A stretch of 64,000 nt of DNA. Origin: Sipunculus nudus. Taxonomy: Eukaryota; Annelida; Sipuncula; Golfingiida; Sipunculidae. The position numbers were made by a program, and so were the translations under genes. The notes under the pieces are model-generated. The model saw only the letters and a list, made by a program, of their open reading frames with translations, was not told where the DNA came from and ran no database searches. Where the stretch lies: positions 59,969,159 through 60,033,158 of the forward strand of contig CM049313.1 in assembly GCA_026874595.1 (NCBI GenBank). The letters are read 5' to 3'. The stretch's first letter is position 1. Every line of letters begins with the position of its first letter. Below, in pieces: positions 60,501 through 64,000 of the stretch.

Positions 60501-62630
60501 TAGCCTCCAAGGCTGAGTCTAAGGCTGGCCAAACAGGGCCTCGAGATCTGCTTGGAGGTAAAGCAGGTTTCAATAACTCCAACAACAGGAATATTTATAA
60601 TGAAAAGACTGGTTTTCCTCAAAGGCCAAAATTTGCATCTAAAATGTATTTTGATTAATAATTTATTTTTTTTGTCTCAGAAATACAAGAAGATGCTGGT
60701 TAGGAATGTAAAGCACATTTTCTCCCATGCTGTGTGCACCTGTCCAACTGCTGAGCTGAAGAGGGCCCTTACGTTTCTACAGGTAAGTCAGTTTAGTATC
60801 TTCAAAATCTGTCATGTTGCCACAGGTCCATGTTTATTGTCCATGTTTAAATAAAATCATGCATCATGGATACTAGCTTGTCGGTGCTAAGCAAAGCTGG
60901 TGTCATACACTTGGCCATTAATGTACAAGTAGTGGAAAGAGAAGTGAACAATTTAGAGGAGATCAGCAGATGGGATATTTTATGTTAAGACTGGAGATAT
61001 ATAAGGAAAGAGTTGCTGAGTAGATCAGAGGTTTGTAGACAATTAGGCGCAAGAAAAAAGGAAATATTAGATGAGAGCAGATAAAAAGAATGGAAATGAG
61101 AGAAGGGATTGGGGGTGGGGTGGGGGGGGGGGGAGATTTTGGGAAAGAAAAAGCAATCAGGAAAGATAAGAGAATTAAGAGAAATAATTGATATGGTCAG
61201 AGAAGAGAACAAAATGGAGAAGAAAAGAAATATGAAGGAGAGGAAAGCCACAGAGAAAAGATGGCTTCTTCAGAGAATAGGAACAAGTCAGGTTGTATGT
61301 TTTGCTTTTGTTTTGAATTAAATTTATATACTTAAAATGTGATCTCAGCTTTGTTTACTGATCTTTGTAATCTTTTATTGGTTGTGTGTTTGTGTGATTT
61401 TCCAGGCTGAGACAGAGATAGATCTGGGTCGGCTGTTGCTTGCTGATTCTGTCGGGATCATGAACGAGTTGCTGTTACATCTAAGTACTCACTACACTCA
61501 GGTTTGTGTACAGTTATAGACTGATGTTTTATATCTGTTATTACAACTAGGTCTGCATTCAGAGTTATACACCTGTATCTCATATCTGTGTTAGAGGTCA
61601 CCGCACTTTGGAGGCGCTATGGTGACTTATAAAAAAATCTATAGATTTTCATAAAACTCATTATACATTTTTACCAGTAGAGTTTCTCACATGAATTACC
61701 TTCTCATCAAAATTCACACATATTAAATGAGGTCAGAGGTAACCAGGTAAGGGCATATTATGCACGTTTTGGGTGCTCTTGTTAAAGAAATAGTTAATAA
61801 ACCTGCCATGAGAAAAGGAAATTACCAAGAAGTTATGATTTAAAAAATAATATATATTCATTATATCCTATGTTGTATTAGGTTTTGTTGTAAATTTGCT
61901 ATTTTCACCTGTATTTTGACTTTAAACCTGTGTGCTGTTCAGTGATTTAAAATCTTTGCGAACAACAAACTTGATTTTATGTTCTTTTCAGGTTTTCCGG
62001 GGTCTGAACATCTTGGCCTCAAAGTGTAAGGATGAGAAATATCCAGAGACAGAAGACATCAGCACAAGAGAACAGCTGGTATGTCACTAATGACAGTGTG
62101 ACTGTCATGTTATGGTGTCACTGTCAAACTAACATATCTATGTGTTAGGTTAATGTCACACTACAAATAAACTGTTAGACTGCAAGGTACTGTCACATGA
62201 TGTATCTACATTAAATTGTACAATTAAAACAACTGTAATTATTAAAATGGAAATCTTTTACTTCATAAGGAGAGATGGTCAGGGTAATTCAAATTTCTTT
62301 CGATGTGTCTCAAAGATGTAATAAAAACTGTTTCTTTGGGGGTAGAGGGTGTTGTGTAAGTATTTTGACACTTACAAGCTTTTTCCTCTAAATCTGACAC
62401 AGAAAGTTGCATTTGATAAGTATTCAATATATATGATAGTAGAAATGTTAAACATGTAATTTGATTGGTTTGGAAGTCACTTAGTCATCATAGGTTTAAA
62501 GTGCCACTGTTGTATTGAAGTATTACCCTTTATATAGGCCAACTACATCCAGCCACGATTGCTAGGGATACTTGTATTCTTTGACAACCAGCTTCTGAAC
62601 AACACCATCCCTCTCCAAGAGAAGAAAGAG
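9664..62630 (+). CDS. ATR: ATR checkpoint kinase, N-terminal 1135 residues (29 exons), continues past the window
   Basis: ATR is the nuclear PI3K-like Ser/Thr kinase that, with its partner ATRIP, responds to RPA-coated single-stranded DNA and phosphorylates CHK1. The identification rests on matches to vertebrate ATR as I know it: WVISRLLRI (exon 4), FKPFLQLL (20), [10 protein letters not shown] (21), HIFSHAVC (26), [10 protein letters not shown] (27), FRGLNILAS (28) and [13 protein letters not shown] (29), all in the right order. The translation is almost wholly helical, as expected of HEAT repeats; the UME region falls at about residues 880-1010. The FAT, kinase and FATC domains are not in the window. 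Exons total 3405 nt, with every junction phase compatible and no internal stop. The ATG at 9664 follows an acceptor (TTGCAG|ACGAAAG). Introns range from under 0.3 kb to 15.7 kb and carry most of the repeats. Confidence 0.95.
9979..10058 (+). CDS. ATR: ATR exon 2, residues 16-42
   Basis: Acceptor ATTTTCAG, donor GTAACATG. Encodes the helix [19 protein letters not shown], matching the position of the first helices of ATR. Confidence 0.82.
10059..12004 (+). other. ATR intron 2
   Basis: Apart from the inverted repeat at about 11190-11650 I see only AT-rich noncoding sequence. One GGCGCGCC site near 10880 is isolated. Confidence 0.6.
11190..11650. repeat. Imperfect inverted repeat pair
   Basis: The stretch about 11215-11300 (TTGCAAAATTTCACGTGCCA and TCTTGCAAAATTTGG) recurs as an inverted, diverged copy at about 11545-11640 (ATCTTGCAAGACCGTTTTGC and CATGGCATGTGAGATT). 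The loop is about 250 bp. It may be a degraded foldback element. Ends and target duplication are not clear. Confidence 0.5.
12005..12181 (+). CDS. ATR: ATR exon 3, residues 43-101
   Basis: Acceptor TGTTTCAG, donor GTAAGTAT. The split codon G|TC gives Val. Contains [20 protein letters not shown], aligning with the second conserved helix pair of ATR. A Ser/Gly-rich linker follows. Confidence 0.88.
12278..12410. repeat. Short local duplication
   Basis: Two units about 78 bp apart share AAAAAGCCTTAAAAT, AGTC.TGAAATTGAAA and a following AGAA. Small, intronic, no apparent function. Confidence 0.6.
12763..12933 (+). CDS. ATR: ATR exon 4, residues 102-158
   Basis: Acceptor GTCTTTCAG, donor [23 protein letters not shown] is one of the clearest N-terminal ATR matches. 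Confidence 0.92.
13818..13912 (+). CDS. ATR: ATR exon 5, residues 159-190
   Basis: Acceptor TGTTTACAG, donor GTCAATTA. Encodes an acidic linker ([12 protein letters not shown]). The sequence is not conserved, but the phases on both sides require it. Confidence 0.82.
14545..15590 (+). mobile_element. Array element related to family J
   Basis: The left end is a hairpin, TATCCCC...GGGGGATA, followed by ACTATGTTTT, as in family J. The interior has repeated GAGGTCATGACCTTGAC-type blocks and a GGTGGCGCCACC palindrome near 15189. Two further units at about 15240-15510 carry CAAGTTCGAA...GGATGACCTTGA, as in element K. The likely right end is a hairpin (AGGCCT...AGGCC) running into CTAGT near 15587. 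No open reading frame. The right half may be a second element. Confidence 0.5.
15800..15873 (+). CDS. ATR: ATR exon 6, residues 191-214
   Basis: Acceptor TTTAACAG, donor GTGAGTCA. Encodes [19 protein letters not shown]. Phase 0 in, two bases out. Confidence 0.85.
16253..16370 (+). CDS. ATR: ATR exon 7, residues 215-254
   Basis: Acceptor CTGTTTCAG, donor [28 protein letters not shown] matches the ATR helix around LLWQIGCVLLEYG. Confidence 0.9.
16890..17680 (-). pseudogene. Fossil non-LTR retrotransposon reverse transcriptase fragment
   Basis: The minus-strand frame 17674-17111 contains [20 protein letters not shown]. The YADD box is the catalytic palm motif of reverse transcriptases, and the context is typical of non-LTR elements. 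The next conserved blocks follow ([15 protein letters not shown]). The coding sequence then shifts frame near 17120-17170 and continues in another frame to about 16905 ([18 protein letters not shown]). The N-terminal endonuclease and RT fingers are missing. This is a 5'-truncated, dead copy in ATR intron 7. Confidence 0.82.
18543..18673 (+). CDS. ATR: ATR exon 8, residues 255-297
   Basis: Acceptor TTGTTACAG, donor GTGAGTCT. Encodes two HEAT-like helices ([12 protein letters not shown] and [12 protein letters not shown]). Confidence 0.9.
18889..20075 (+). mobile_element. Element A: 1187 bp HINE-like element with internal array
   Basis: The 5' end is TTAGCTCAGCTGACTGAAAG, part of an imperfect hairpin (TAGCTCAG...CTGAGCTA), followed by a GTCCGTCGTCCGTC stretch. 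The 3' end has GTCAGCTGAG (reverse complement of the 5' CTCAGCTGAC), then a hairpin around TGACCCCTGGGTCA, then CTTGTT. Inside are four tandem units (ATTTGGTC at 19297, 19463, 19616, 19782). Asymmetric inverted ends plus a 3' hairpin are what is known of Helentron-associated nonautonomous elements; the class is my inference. It sits in ATR intron 8. Confidence 0.78.
20225..20507 (+). CDS. ATR: ATR exon 9, residues 298-392
   Basis: Acceptor TCTATCAG, donor GTGAGCTA. This is the longest exon (283 nt). It encodes helices including [17 protein letters not shown] and [12 protein letters not shown]. Confidence 0.92.
21133..21326 (+). CDS. ATR: ATR exon 10, residues 393-456
   Basis: Acceptor ATTCTTACAG, donor GTAAATAT. 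It begins with a helix ([13 protein letters not shown]), then a Ser/Lys/Asn-rich linker likely to be disordered. This corresponds to the Ser/Lys-rich loop of vertebrate ATR. Confidence 0.88.
22253..22352 (+). CDS. ATR: ATR exon 11, residues 457-490
   Basis: Acceptor GATGTTGCAG, donor GTAAGAAT. Encodes the end of the basic linker and a helix ([16 protein letters not shown]). Confidence 0.88.
23530..23615 (+). CDS. ATR: ATR exon 12, residues 491-518
   Basis: Acceptor TTTCTTCAG, donor GTGAGAAG. Encodes [16 protein letters not shown], a HEAT helix. Confidence 0.88.
23939..24649 (+). mobile_element. Solo LTR with 4 bp target duplication
   Basis: The 711 bp segment starts TGTTACGG and ends CCCGTTACA, the TG...CA signature of an LTR. 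TCAG flanks it on both sides (23935-23938 and 24650-24653). There is no internal retroelement coding region, so this is a recombined solo LTR. An internal pair of similar blocks (GAAGAAAAGACTAATG at about 24055 and 24367) is about 310 bp apart. It ends 52 bases before ATR exon 13. Strand is arbitrary. Confidence 0.78.
24702..24868 (+). CDS. ATR: ATR exon 13, residues 519-574
   Basis: The acceptor is a tandem NAGNAG (TTCAGCAG), so the exon can start at 24702 or 24705, with or without one Ser. Donor GTGGGTTT. Encodes [16 protein letters not shown] and [10 protein letters not shown] solo LTR ends 52 bases upstream. Confidence 0.9.
24925..25210 (+). mobile_element. Element B, 5' part (interrupted)
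   Basis: A 5' end of the same family as element A, followed by the first partial array unit. It stops at ATCATGATTT, where element B2 is inserted. The unit resumes at 28314 (TGCATGGATATTGATCATGG). Confidence 0.75.
25211..28313 (+). mobile_element. Element B2: 3.1 kb HINE-like element nested in B
   Basis: The 5' end TTAGCTCAGCTGACTATAAG is followed by a long CCGTCCGTCCGT run. The 3' end is CAGCTGAGCGCCGTGA, then CTCATGGGTC, then CCTTGTT. The body holds two diverged copies of a segment with CAAAAATTAG.TCAG and ATGGGCC(C/A)AAACATAATG (about 25580 and 26260), then AT-rich sequence with no coding capacity. Elements D and G are relatives. It splits a unit of element B with no evident target duplication. 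Confidence 0.75.
28314..29060 (+). mobile_element. Element B, resumed array of about 337 bp units
   Basis: About two array units with GGTGGCGCCACC at 28359, 28696 and 29034. They match the arrays of E and F. The array is cut at 29060 by the 5' end of element C. No 3' end of B is found downstream. Confidence 0.72.
29061..29762 (+). mobile_element. Element C: 702 bp deletion form of element A
   Basis: It has the same ends and interior as element A, but only one ATTTGGTC unit (29469). The distances from 5' end to unit (408 bp) and from unit to 3' end (293 bp) equal those in A. The 485 bp difference is therefore exactly three array units. Confidence 0.8.
30229..31315. mobile_element. 1087 bp DNA transposon with TIRs and TA target duplication
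   Basis: The left end CTGTATTTATTCTTATTTGG and the right end CCAAATTAGAATAAATACGG form TIRs of about 21 bp. TA flanks both sides (30227-30228 and 31316-31317). Relatives of D show the uninterrupted site (AAAATTAGATCAAA). TA duplication fits a Tc1/mariner-like mechanism. The interior has one 92-codon frame at 30539-30817 ([19 protein letters not shown]), but no transposase motif. Probably nonautonomous. Confidence 0.75.
30539..30817 (+). other. 92-codon open frame inside the TIR element, function unknown
   Basis: The frame is longer than neighbouring chance frames and reads as plausible protein ([30 protein letters not shown]). I do not recognise it. It could be a captured exon fragment or chance. 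No splice signals were established. Confidence 0.25.
32871..33116 (+). other. Unassigned intronic spacer
   Basis: AT-rich sequence between the end of element D and the start of element I. I see nothing functional in it. Confidence 0.5.
33117..35195 (+). mobile_element. Element I: 2.1 kb rolling-circle-like element with an array of about 180 bp units
   Basis: The 5' end TATGCCCCCGCC folds with GCCGGGGCATA and is followed by GTCCGTCCTTCCGTCCATCC. Eleven units of about 179-180 bp follow (marker ACTTTTTTTCGCAATGCCTG). The 3' end has GGCGGGGGCAT at 35161-35171, exactly complementary to ATGCCCCCGCC at 33118. Next come the hairpin GTGTCG/CGACAC and CTAGTT. A hairpin before CTAG with a T following is the canonical Helitron-type terminus. 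No coding capacity was recognised. Confidence 0.8.
35285..35744. mobile_element. 460 bp MITE with TIRs and TA flanks
   Basis: The left end CTGTGGTTGCCTTTTTGTTT and the right end AAAAAAAAGCCAACCCCAG are complementary with a few mismatches. TA is on both sides (35283-35284, 35745-35746). A 116 bp relative lies at 52311-52426. Element E starts six bases to the right. Confidence 0.7.
35751..40505 (-). mobile_element. Element E: 4.75 kb HINE-like element, minus orientation, with array and nested J
   Basis: The 5' end (TTAGCTCAG...) is at 40505 and the 3' end (GTGACCCATGGGTCAC on either strand, then CTTGTT) is at 35751. The array has ten units of about 336-337 bp, with palindrome positions at 37127, 37459, 37803, 38139, 38475, 38811, 39147, 39483, 39819 and 40156. 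Units 38139-39819 alternate as a 672 bp dimer. Family J is inserted near the 3' end (35934-37105). It fills the right end of the 15.7 kb ATR intron 13, and frames seen in it are array artefacts. Confidence 0.8.
35934..37105 (-). mobile_element. Element J copy nested in E
   Basis: Read on the minus strand it starts GTATCCACCAAAACGAAG, forming a hairpin with GCGGATAC, and ends ACCCGTATTCTAGT. Units inside carry GGTGGCGCCACC (36349, 36631 and 36779) and a CGGTCAAACGGTTCCCGAGA-type block. The copy in element F sits at the equivalent place, so J inserted before E and F diverged. Confidence 0.75.
40506..40583 (+). other. Short remnant of intron before exon 14
   Basis: Only 78 bases separate element E from ATR exon 14. 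They contain the branch point region and the tract GACTGTTTCAG. The insertion left the acceptor intact. Confidence 0.6.
40584..40651 (+). CDS. ATR: ATR exon 14, residues 575-597
   Basis: Acceptor CTGTTTCAG, donor GTAAGTGT. Encodes [15 protein letters not shown], equivalent to the GMLSLPW segment of ATR. It follows the 15.7 kb repeat-filled intron and begins 79 bases after element E. Confidence 0.9.
41203..41293 (+). CDS. ATR: ATR exon 15, residues 598-627
   Basis: Acceptor CATGTGCAG, donor GTAAGTGA. Encodes [16 protein letters not shown] and an Ala-rich helix. Element G starts 77 bases downstream. Confidence 0.88.
41370..41699 (+). mobile_element. Element G, 5' part (interrupted)
   Basis: A B2-type 5' end (TTAGCTCAGCTGACTATAAG and a CCGTCCGTCC run), then sequence parallel to B2 up to TTGGGTATAATTT. 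Element F is inserted here. G resumes at 46888 with AAGTAATGGGCCCAAATATA. Confidence 0.76.
44047..46706 (+). mobile_element. Element J copy nested in F (interrupted by K)
   Basis: The 5' end GTACCCGCCAAAACGAAG forms a hairpin with the following GGATAC. Near the 3' end TTTTGGCAGATAC is complementary to the family 5' end at 12 of 13 bases. It is followed by a GTAG...CTAC hairpin and CCGTATTCTAGT. J lies in the spacer that follows the palindrome of an array unit: left flank CCACCTGTATTTTT, right flank TTTCTCTATTTTTGAG. Confidence 0.76.
44643..45978 (+). mobile_element. Element K: 1.34 kb rolling-circle-like element nested in J
   Basis: The 5' part AGCCCTCAGCC (44645-44655) is exactly complementary to GGCTGAGGGCT at 45941-45951. 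Then come the hairpin TCAGC/GCTGA and TATTCTAGT. A GTCCGTCCGTCCGTCCG run follows the 5' end. Four units of about 300 bp start with TGTGAGCGGGATATC (about 44731, 45030, 45332 and 45636) and include GGTGGCGCCACC (two exact). The interrupted host sequence TTTTAT|ACATCCTGG is intact in a sibling unit near 46250. Confidence 0.82.
46888..48393 (+). mobile_element. Element G, 3' part
   Basis: It continues the B2-type sequence to a 3' end (AGCTGGGCGCCGTGACCCAT, then GGGACCTTTGTT). It aligns with the right part of B2 (about 26270-28313), including the CACCCCAGGCAGCTTG and ACCCAATATGAG regions, but is shorter. Confidence 0.74.
48966..48999 (+). repeat. Isolated 3' terminus of a B2-type element
   Basis: CAGCTGAGCGCTGTGACCCA, then TGGGTCCCTTGTT, matches the B2/G 3' end. 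The matching 5' end is not found; the AT-rich stretch from 48394 may be its decayed body. Confidence 0.6.
49036..49440 (+). repeat. Old, decayed relative of element A
   Basis: TTAGCTCAGCAGACTGTATG is a mutated 5' end. Then follow ACCATTGGACCTAGAAACTT-like and GGTCATAGTGACCTATATTC-like blocks from the first part of element A. No array or 3' end is left. Confidence 0.55.
49585..49690 (+). repeat. Probable tRNA-derived SINE head
   Basis: GTCCAAGTGGTAGTCTG resembles a tRNA A box, and CATTGGTTTGAACCCTGCC contains a B box (GGTTTGAACCC). The spacing fits a long-variable-arm tRNA, but no acceptor stem pairs, so it is a SINE head or tRNA pseudogene. Confidence 0.45.
49876..50066. repeat. TA dinucleotide microsatellite tract
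   Basis: Nearly 190 bases of alternating TA, broken by AAACTT, AAACATA and CATACATACACACA. It ends 28 bases upstream of ATR exon 16. The open frame it creates on the minus strand is not a gene. Confidence 0.9.
50095..50189 (+). CDS. ATR: ATR exon 16, residues 628-659
   Basis: Acceptor GTTTTGTCAG, donor GTTAGTGA. Encodes [20 protein letters not shown]. The TA microsatellite ends about 28 bases before the exon. Confidence 0.9.
50502..50605 (+). CDS. ATR: ATR exon 17, residues 660-693
   Basis: Acceptor CTTGACAG, donor [27 protein letters not shown] matches the ATR segment HEVIRASCVSGFFILL. Confidence 0.9.
50692..50960 (+). repeat. tRNA-derived SINE
   Basis: GGTGGTGTAATGGTTAAGGT resembles an A box, and GAGTTTGAATCCCAGT a B box at tRNA spacing. 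The non-tRNA body continues with TGGGTACCAGTAAATGCTGG and ACTCGGATAAGCCTGATGAG. A pol III promoter followed by an unrelated body is SINE organisation. The family was not identified. It lies in ATR intron 17. Confidence 0.65.
51285..51385. repeat. GTACCTGTACCT minisatellite
   Basis: Several imperfect copies of TACCTGTACCTAGGTACT alternate with CCTGGCC. The motif is partly palindromic (CCTAGGTAC). Confidence 0.7.
51499..51536. repeat. TA microsatellite next to the exon 18 acceptor
   Basis: About 18 TA repeats, ending 12 bases before the acceptor AG of exon 18. Confidence 0.9.
51550..51648 (+). CDS. ATR: ATR exon 18, residues 694-726
   Basis: Acceptor TAATTGCAG, donor [21 protein letters not shown] matches ASILGQLVCTL of ATR. 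A second TA microsatellite lies just upstream. Confidence 0.9.
52095..53298 (+). mobile_element. Third copy of element J
   Basis: The 5' end (TTTCGCCGAAACAAA...GCAGATACTATG) and the 3' end (GGCAGATACATGTAG, then CACTACCCGTATTCTAGT) match the J copies in E and F. The interior units (TGGCACCACCTACATTTATG and CTCAGGACTGGTTTGAC) are diverged. A 116 bp MITE sits near its 5' end. Confidence 0.7.
52311..52426. mobile_element. 116 bp MITE, relative of 35285-35744
   Basis: CTGTGGTTGCTTTTTTGTTT and ATAAAGCCAACCACAG form TIRs, with CGATATTCGCGAATGTAACA between. Right flank TA, left flank AA, so the target duplication is imperfect. Confidence 0.6.
53625..53689 (+). CDS. ATR: ATR exon 19, residues 727-748
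   Basis: Acceptor CCATTTCAG, donor GTAGGACA. Encodes the loop [15 protein letters not shown] with two Cys spaced CSSC. Poorly conserved, but fixed by phase. Confidence 0.86.
53784..54236. mobile_element. Foldback/MITE element
   Basis: The left end GGCTGTACCCACACT and the right end AGTGCGGATACGGCC are complementary at 12 of 15 bases. The interior is full of CTAAACC/GGTTTA-type words on both strands (AAACCAGATTATACT, TAAACCGGTCTAAAG), so it could fold widely. No coding capacity. Confidence 0.55.
54240..55181 (+). other. Remainder of ATR intron 19
   Basis: I see no repeat or exon in this stretch, only ordinary AT-rich intronic sequence. Confidence 0.5.
55182..55286 (+). CDS. ATR: ATR exon 20, residues 749-783
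   Basis: Acceptor TTGTACACAG, donor [25 protein letters not shown] matches the KPFLFLLKKK helix of ATR. Confidence 0.92.
55691..55826 (+). CDS. ATR: ATR exon 21, residues 784-828
   Basis: Acceptor CCTTGCAG, donor [23 protein letters not shown] aligns with LNLMEDPDKDVRVAF of ATR, the best match in the central HEAT repeats. Confidence 0.95.
56787..56942 (+). CDS. ATR: ATR exon 22, residues 829-880
   Basis: Acceptor TTATGACAG, donor [23 protein letters not shown] matches LKDTLILTTGDIGR of ATR. Confidence 0.95.
57477..57651 (+). CDS. ATR: ATR exon 23, residues 881-939 (UME region)
   Basis: Acceptor TCCTGACAG, donor GTAAGCAG. Encodes [20 protein letters not shown], equivalent to AKGDLVPFALLHLLHCLL in the UME region, followed by [11 protein letters not shown]. 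Confidence 0.95.
58318..58861 (+). mobile_element. Element L, copy 1
   Basis: It starts ATATGCCCGTCACATGATGG and carries about three units of about 130 bp with CACATATT.AAT.AGGTCA and a GTCAC block. It ends ATTATGCACGTTTCCATGCT, then CTTTT, with the last 25 bases duplicated. The second copy (to 61783) keeps a better 3' end. ATR intron 23. Confidence 0.6.
59013..59210 (+). repeat. Three tandem units of about 60 bp running into ATR exon 24
   Basis: Each unit contains CCTTATCTC(C/T)AGTTCTTGG-like sequence, then GGAGACAATC, then GAGGTTTTACTGT. The third unit is the real acceptor plus about 24 bases of exon 24. The first two are intronic copies of that junction (pseudo-acceptors at about 59064 and 59125). 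Reading on from either copy meets a stop after about 13 codons. Confidence 0.78.
59186..59302 (+). CDS. ATR: ATR exon 24, residues 940-978 (UME region)
   Basis: Acceptor TATCTCTAG, donor [18 protein letters not shown] matches FLVESLHSS and [12 protein letters not shown] matches VFDFPDLNRFL. The acceptor and first bases are the third unit of a tandem repeat, see 59013-59210. Confidence 0.93.
59955..60047 (+). CDS. ATR: ATR exon 25, residues 979-1009
   Basis: Acceptor CTTTACAG, donor [26 protein letters not shown] matches VLLPDLAAKASPAASALI of ATR. Confidence 0.95.
60681..60782 (+). CDS. ATR: ATR exon 26, residues 1010-1043
   Basis: Acceptor TTGTCTCAG, donor [28 protein letters not shown] matches FKYIFSHLVCSCSKDELERA of ATR. 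Confidence 0.96.
61406..61501 (+). CDS. ATR: ATR exon 27, residues 1044-1075
   Basis: Acceptor ATTTTCCAG, donor [18 protein letters not shown] and [13 protein letters not shown] match ETEIELGSLL and NELLLRIGEHYQQ of ATR. Confidence 0.96.
61588..61783 (+). mobile_element. Element L, copy 2 (5' truncated)
   Basis: One unit, then GGGCATATTATGCACGTTTT and GGGTGCTCTTGTT. GGGCATAT is complementary to the 5' ATATGCCC of copy 1; GCAC/GTGC forms a hairpin; the end is CTTGTT, as in element A. ATR intron 27. Confidence 0.62.
61992..62078 (+). CDS. ATR: ATR exon 28, residues 1076-1104
   Basis: Acceptor CTTTTCAG, donor [28 protein letters not shown] matches VFNGLSILASFASSDDPYQG of ATR. Confidence 0.95.
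62538..62630 (+). CDS. ATR: ATR exon 29, residues 1105-1135, last in the window
   Basis: Acceptor TTATATAG, donor GTAAGAAG, phase 0. [20 protein letters not shown] matches ADYLQPKLLGILAFFNMQLL of ATR. The next exon would lie beyond 64000. Confidence 0.95.
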
Positions 62631-62964
62631 GTAAGAAGATTATCATGCCGTGTTTTATTCGGTCCTGGTTAAGTGGGAATTATAGTGAAAGTACTAGAGT
62701 TCTATTCTTCATGTGTAATAAGGCAAGTGAAAGGAAAGGATACTATAAATACCACAGTAGAGAATAGATTAAAGTCTCAGGTATGTCTGTATAATATTTG
62801 TTAAGCTTCCAGTGTTATTTTTATCAGCTCACTCATCTTTAAAAAGCAATAATGTAATAAATAATAAACAAAAGGATGATGTTTTTACAACAGCCATTAC
62901 ATTGATTTATTTTTTTTTCAGATAATTTAGTAAAAATGCTTTTTACCTTTTGGAAATATGTTTA

Positions 62965-64000
62965 TAAGGCCTCGCTTGAAAAGTGGTGCCCTATAGTGAT
63001 CACCGTGTCAGTCCGTCCTTCCTTCAATCCGTCAGTGACACTTTCTTTCACACACGATAACTCTGACAACAACATGCTGCAGCTTTCCCTCATTCACAGG
63101 GATGATTTGTACATATGACGGCTCGAGACCTATTCATTTACAGACTTGTCGGAATTCCAATATGGCCGCTACAGCCCAATCGCTGATATTCTTTTGCACG
63201 CAATAAATAACTCAACAACAACATATTGCAGCTTTCCCAAATTCAAAGGAATGGTTGGTACCTATGAGGGTTCCAGACCTATTGAATTACAGACCTGTCA
63301 GAATTTTAATATGGCCTCCAGAGCCCCTTAGCTGATTTTCTTTCGCGCGCGATAACTCAACAACAACATCCTTTAGCTTTCCCTCATTCACAGGGGTGGT
63401 TGGAACATATGAGGGCTCCAGACCTATTGATTTACAGACTTGTCTGAATTCCAATATGGCCACTACAGCCCAATCACTGATTTTCTTTTGCACGCAATAA
63501 ATAACTCAACAACAACATATTGCAGCTTTCCCAAATTCAAAGGAATGGTTGGTACCTATGAGGGTTCCAGATTTATTGAATTACAGACCTGTCAGAATTT
63601 TAATATGGCCACCAGAGCCCCTTCGCCGATTTTCTTTTGCGTGCGATAACTCAACAACAACCTACTGCAGCTTCGCAAATTCACAGGGATGATTGGTACC
63701 TACAAGGGCTCCAGACCTACAGAATAACAGACCTGTCAGAATTCTAATTTGGCCCCCAGAACCCCTTTGCTGATTTTCTTTCGCGCATGATAACTCAACA
63801 ACAACATCCTTTAGCTTTCCCAAATACACAGGGATGGCTGGTACATATGAGGGCTCCAGACCTATTGAATTACAGACATTTTAGAATTCCAATATGGCCG
63901 CCACAGCCCAATCGCTGATTTTCTTTTTTGTGCAATAACTCAACAACAACCTACTGCAGCTTTCCCAATTTCACAGGGATCATTGGTGCCTATGAGGGCT
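62965..64000 (+). repeat. Array of about 148 bp units, runs off the window
   Basis: The left end (AAGGCCTCGCTTGAAAAGTG, then GTCAGTCCGTCCTTCC) resembles the 5' end plus GTCCGTC run of the other array elements. About seven units follow, marked by GAGGG(C/T)TCCAGACC near 63119, 63267, 63413, 63561, 63706, 63852 and 63997. Each contains GATAACTCAACAACAAC. Alternate units look more alike than neighbours. No 3' end in the window. Confidence 0.75.

Noticed and set aside
61109-61321. Lys/Glu-rich frame in intron 26
   Set aside because: It arises from a purine-rich low-complexity stretch; exons 26 and 27 are in phase without it.

Overview
The window is animal nuclear DNA: AT-rich, intron-rich, GT-AG introns, microsatellites and dense interspersed repeats. 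The repeats resemble those of bivalve molluscs (terminal hairpins with CTCAGCTGAC-type ends, GTCCGTC runs, internal tandem arrays). I infer a lophotrochozoan, most likely a bivalve; the species cannot be told from the sequence.

Two protein genes are supported. On the plus strand, 29 coding exons from 9664 to 62630 encode the first 1135 residues of ATR, the checkpoint kinase that senses RPA-coated single-stranded DNA. All 28 internal junctions have AG acceptors, GT donors and compatible phases, and the reading frame stays open. The window holds the N-terminal HEAT-repeat part and the UME region; the FAT, kinase and FATC domains lie beyond the right edge. On the minus strand, four exons (4944 down to 1783) encode a complete 459-residue protein that I do not recognise. 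It ends in one hydrophobic segment. The two genes are head to head with about 4.7 kb between their start codons.

Layout: 1-1110, end of a minus-oriented repeat; 1.8-5.9 kb, minus-strand gene; 5.9-9.6 kb, intergenic and ATR 5' region; 9.66-24.87 kb, ATR exons 1-13 with a non-LTR reverse transcriptase fossil, a 1.2 kb array element and a solo LTR in introns; 24.87-40.58 kb, a 15.7 kb intron made almost wholly of nested transposons; 40.58-41.29 kb, exons 14 and 15; 41.3-50.1 kb, an 8.8 kb intron with a four-deep transposon nest; 50.1-62.6 kb, exons 16-29 with SINEs, microsatellites and smaller elements; 62.97-64.0 kb, a tandem array running off the window.

The most interesting content is the repeats. 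At least five families without recognisable coding capacity share one plan: a 5' terminal hairpin, usually a GTCCGTC-rich run, an internal array (units of about 130-340 bp), a subterminal sequence that is the reverse complement of the 5' end, a 3' hairpin, and a terminus of CTAGT or CTTGTT without an obvious target duplication. This is the layout expected of Helentron/HINE-type rolling-circle elements. Several insertions interrupt recognisable copies of other repeats, so their empty sites can be read directly. Two copies of one family lie in opposite orientation on either side of ATR exons 14-15, forming roughly 5 kb inverted arms.
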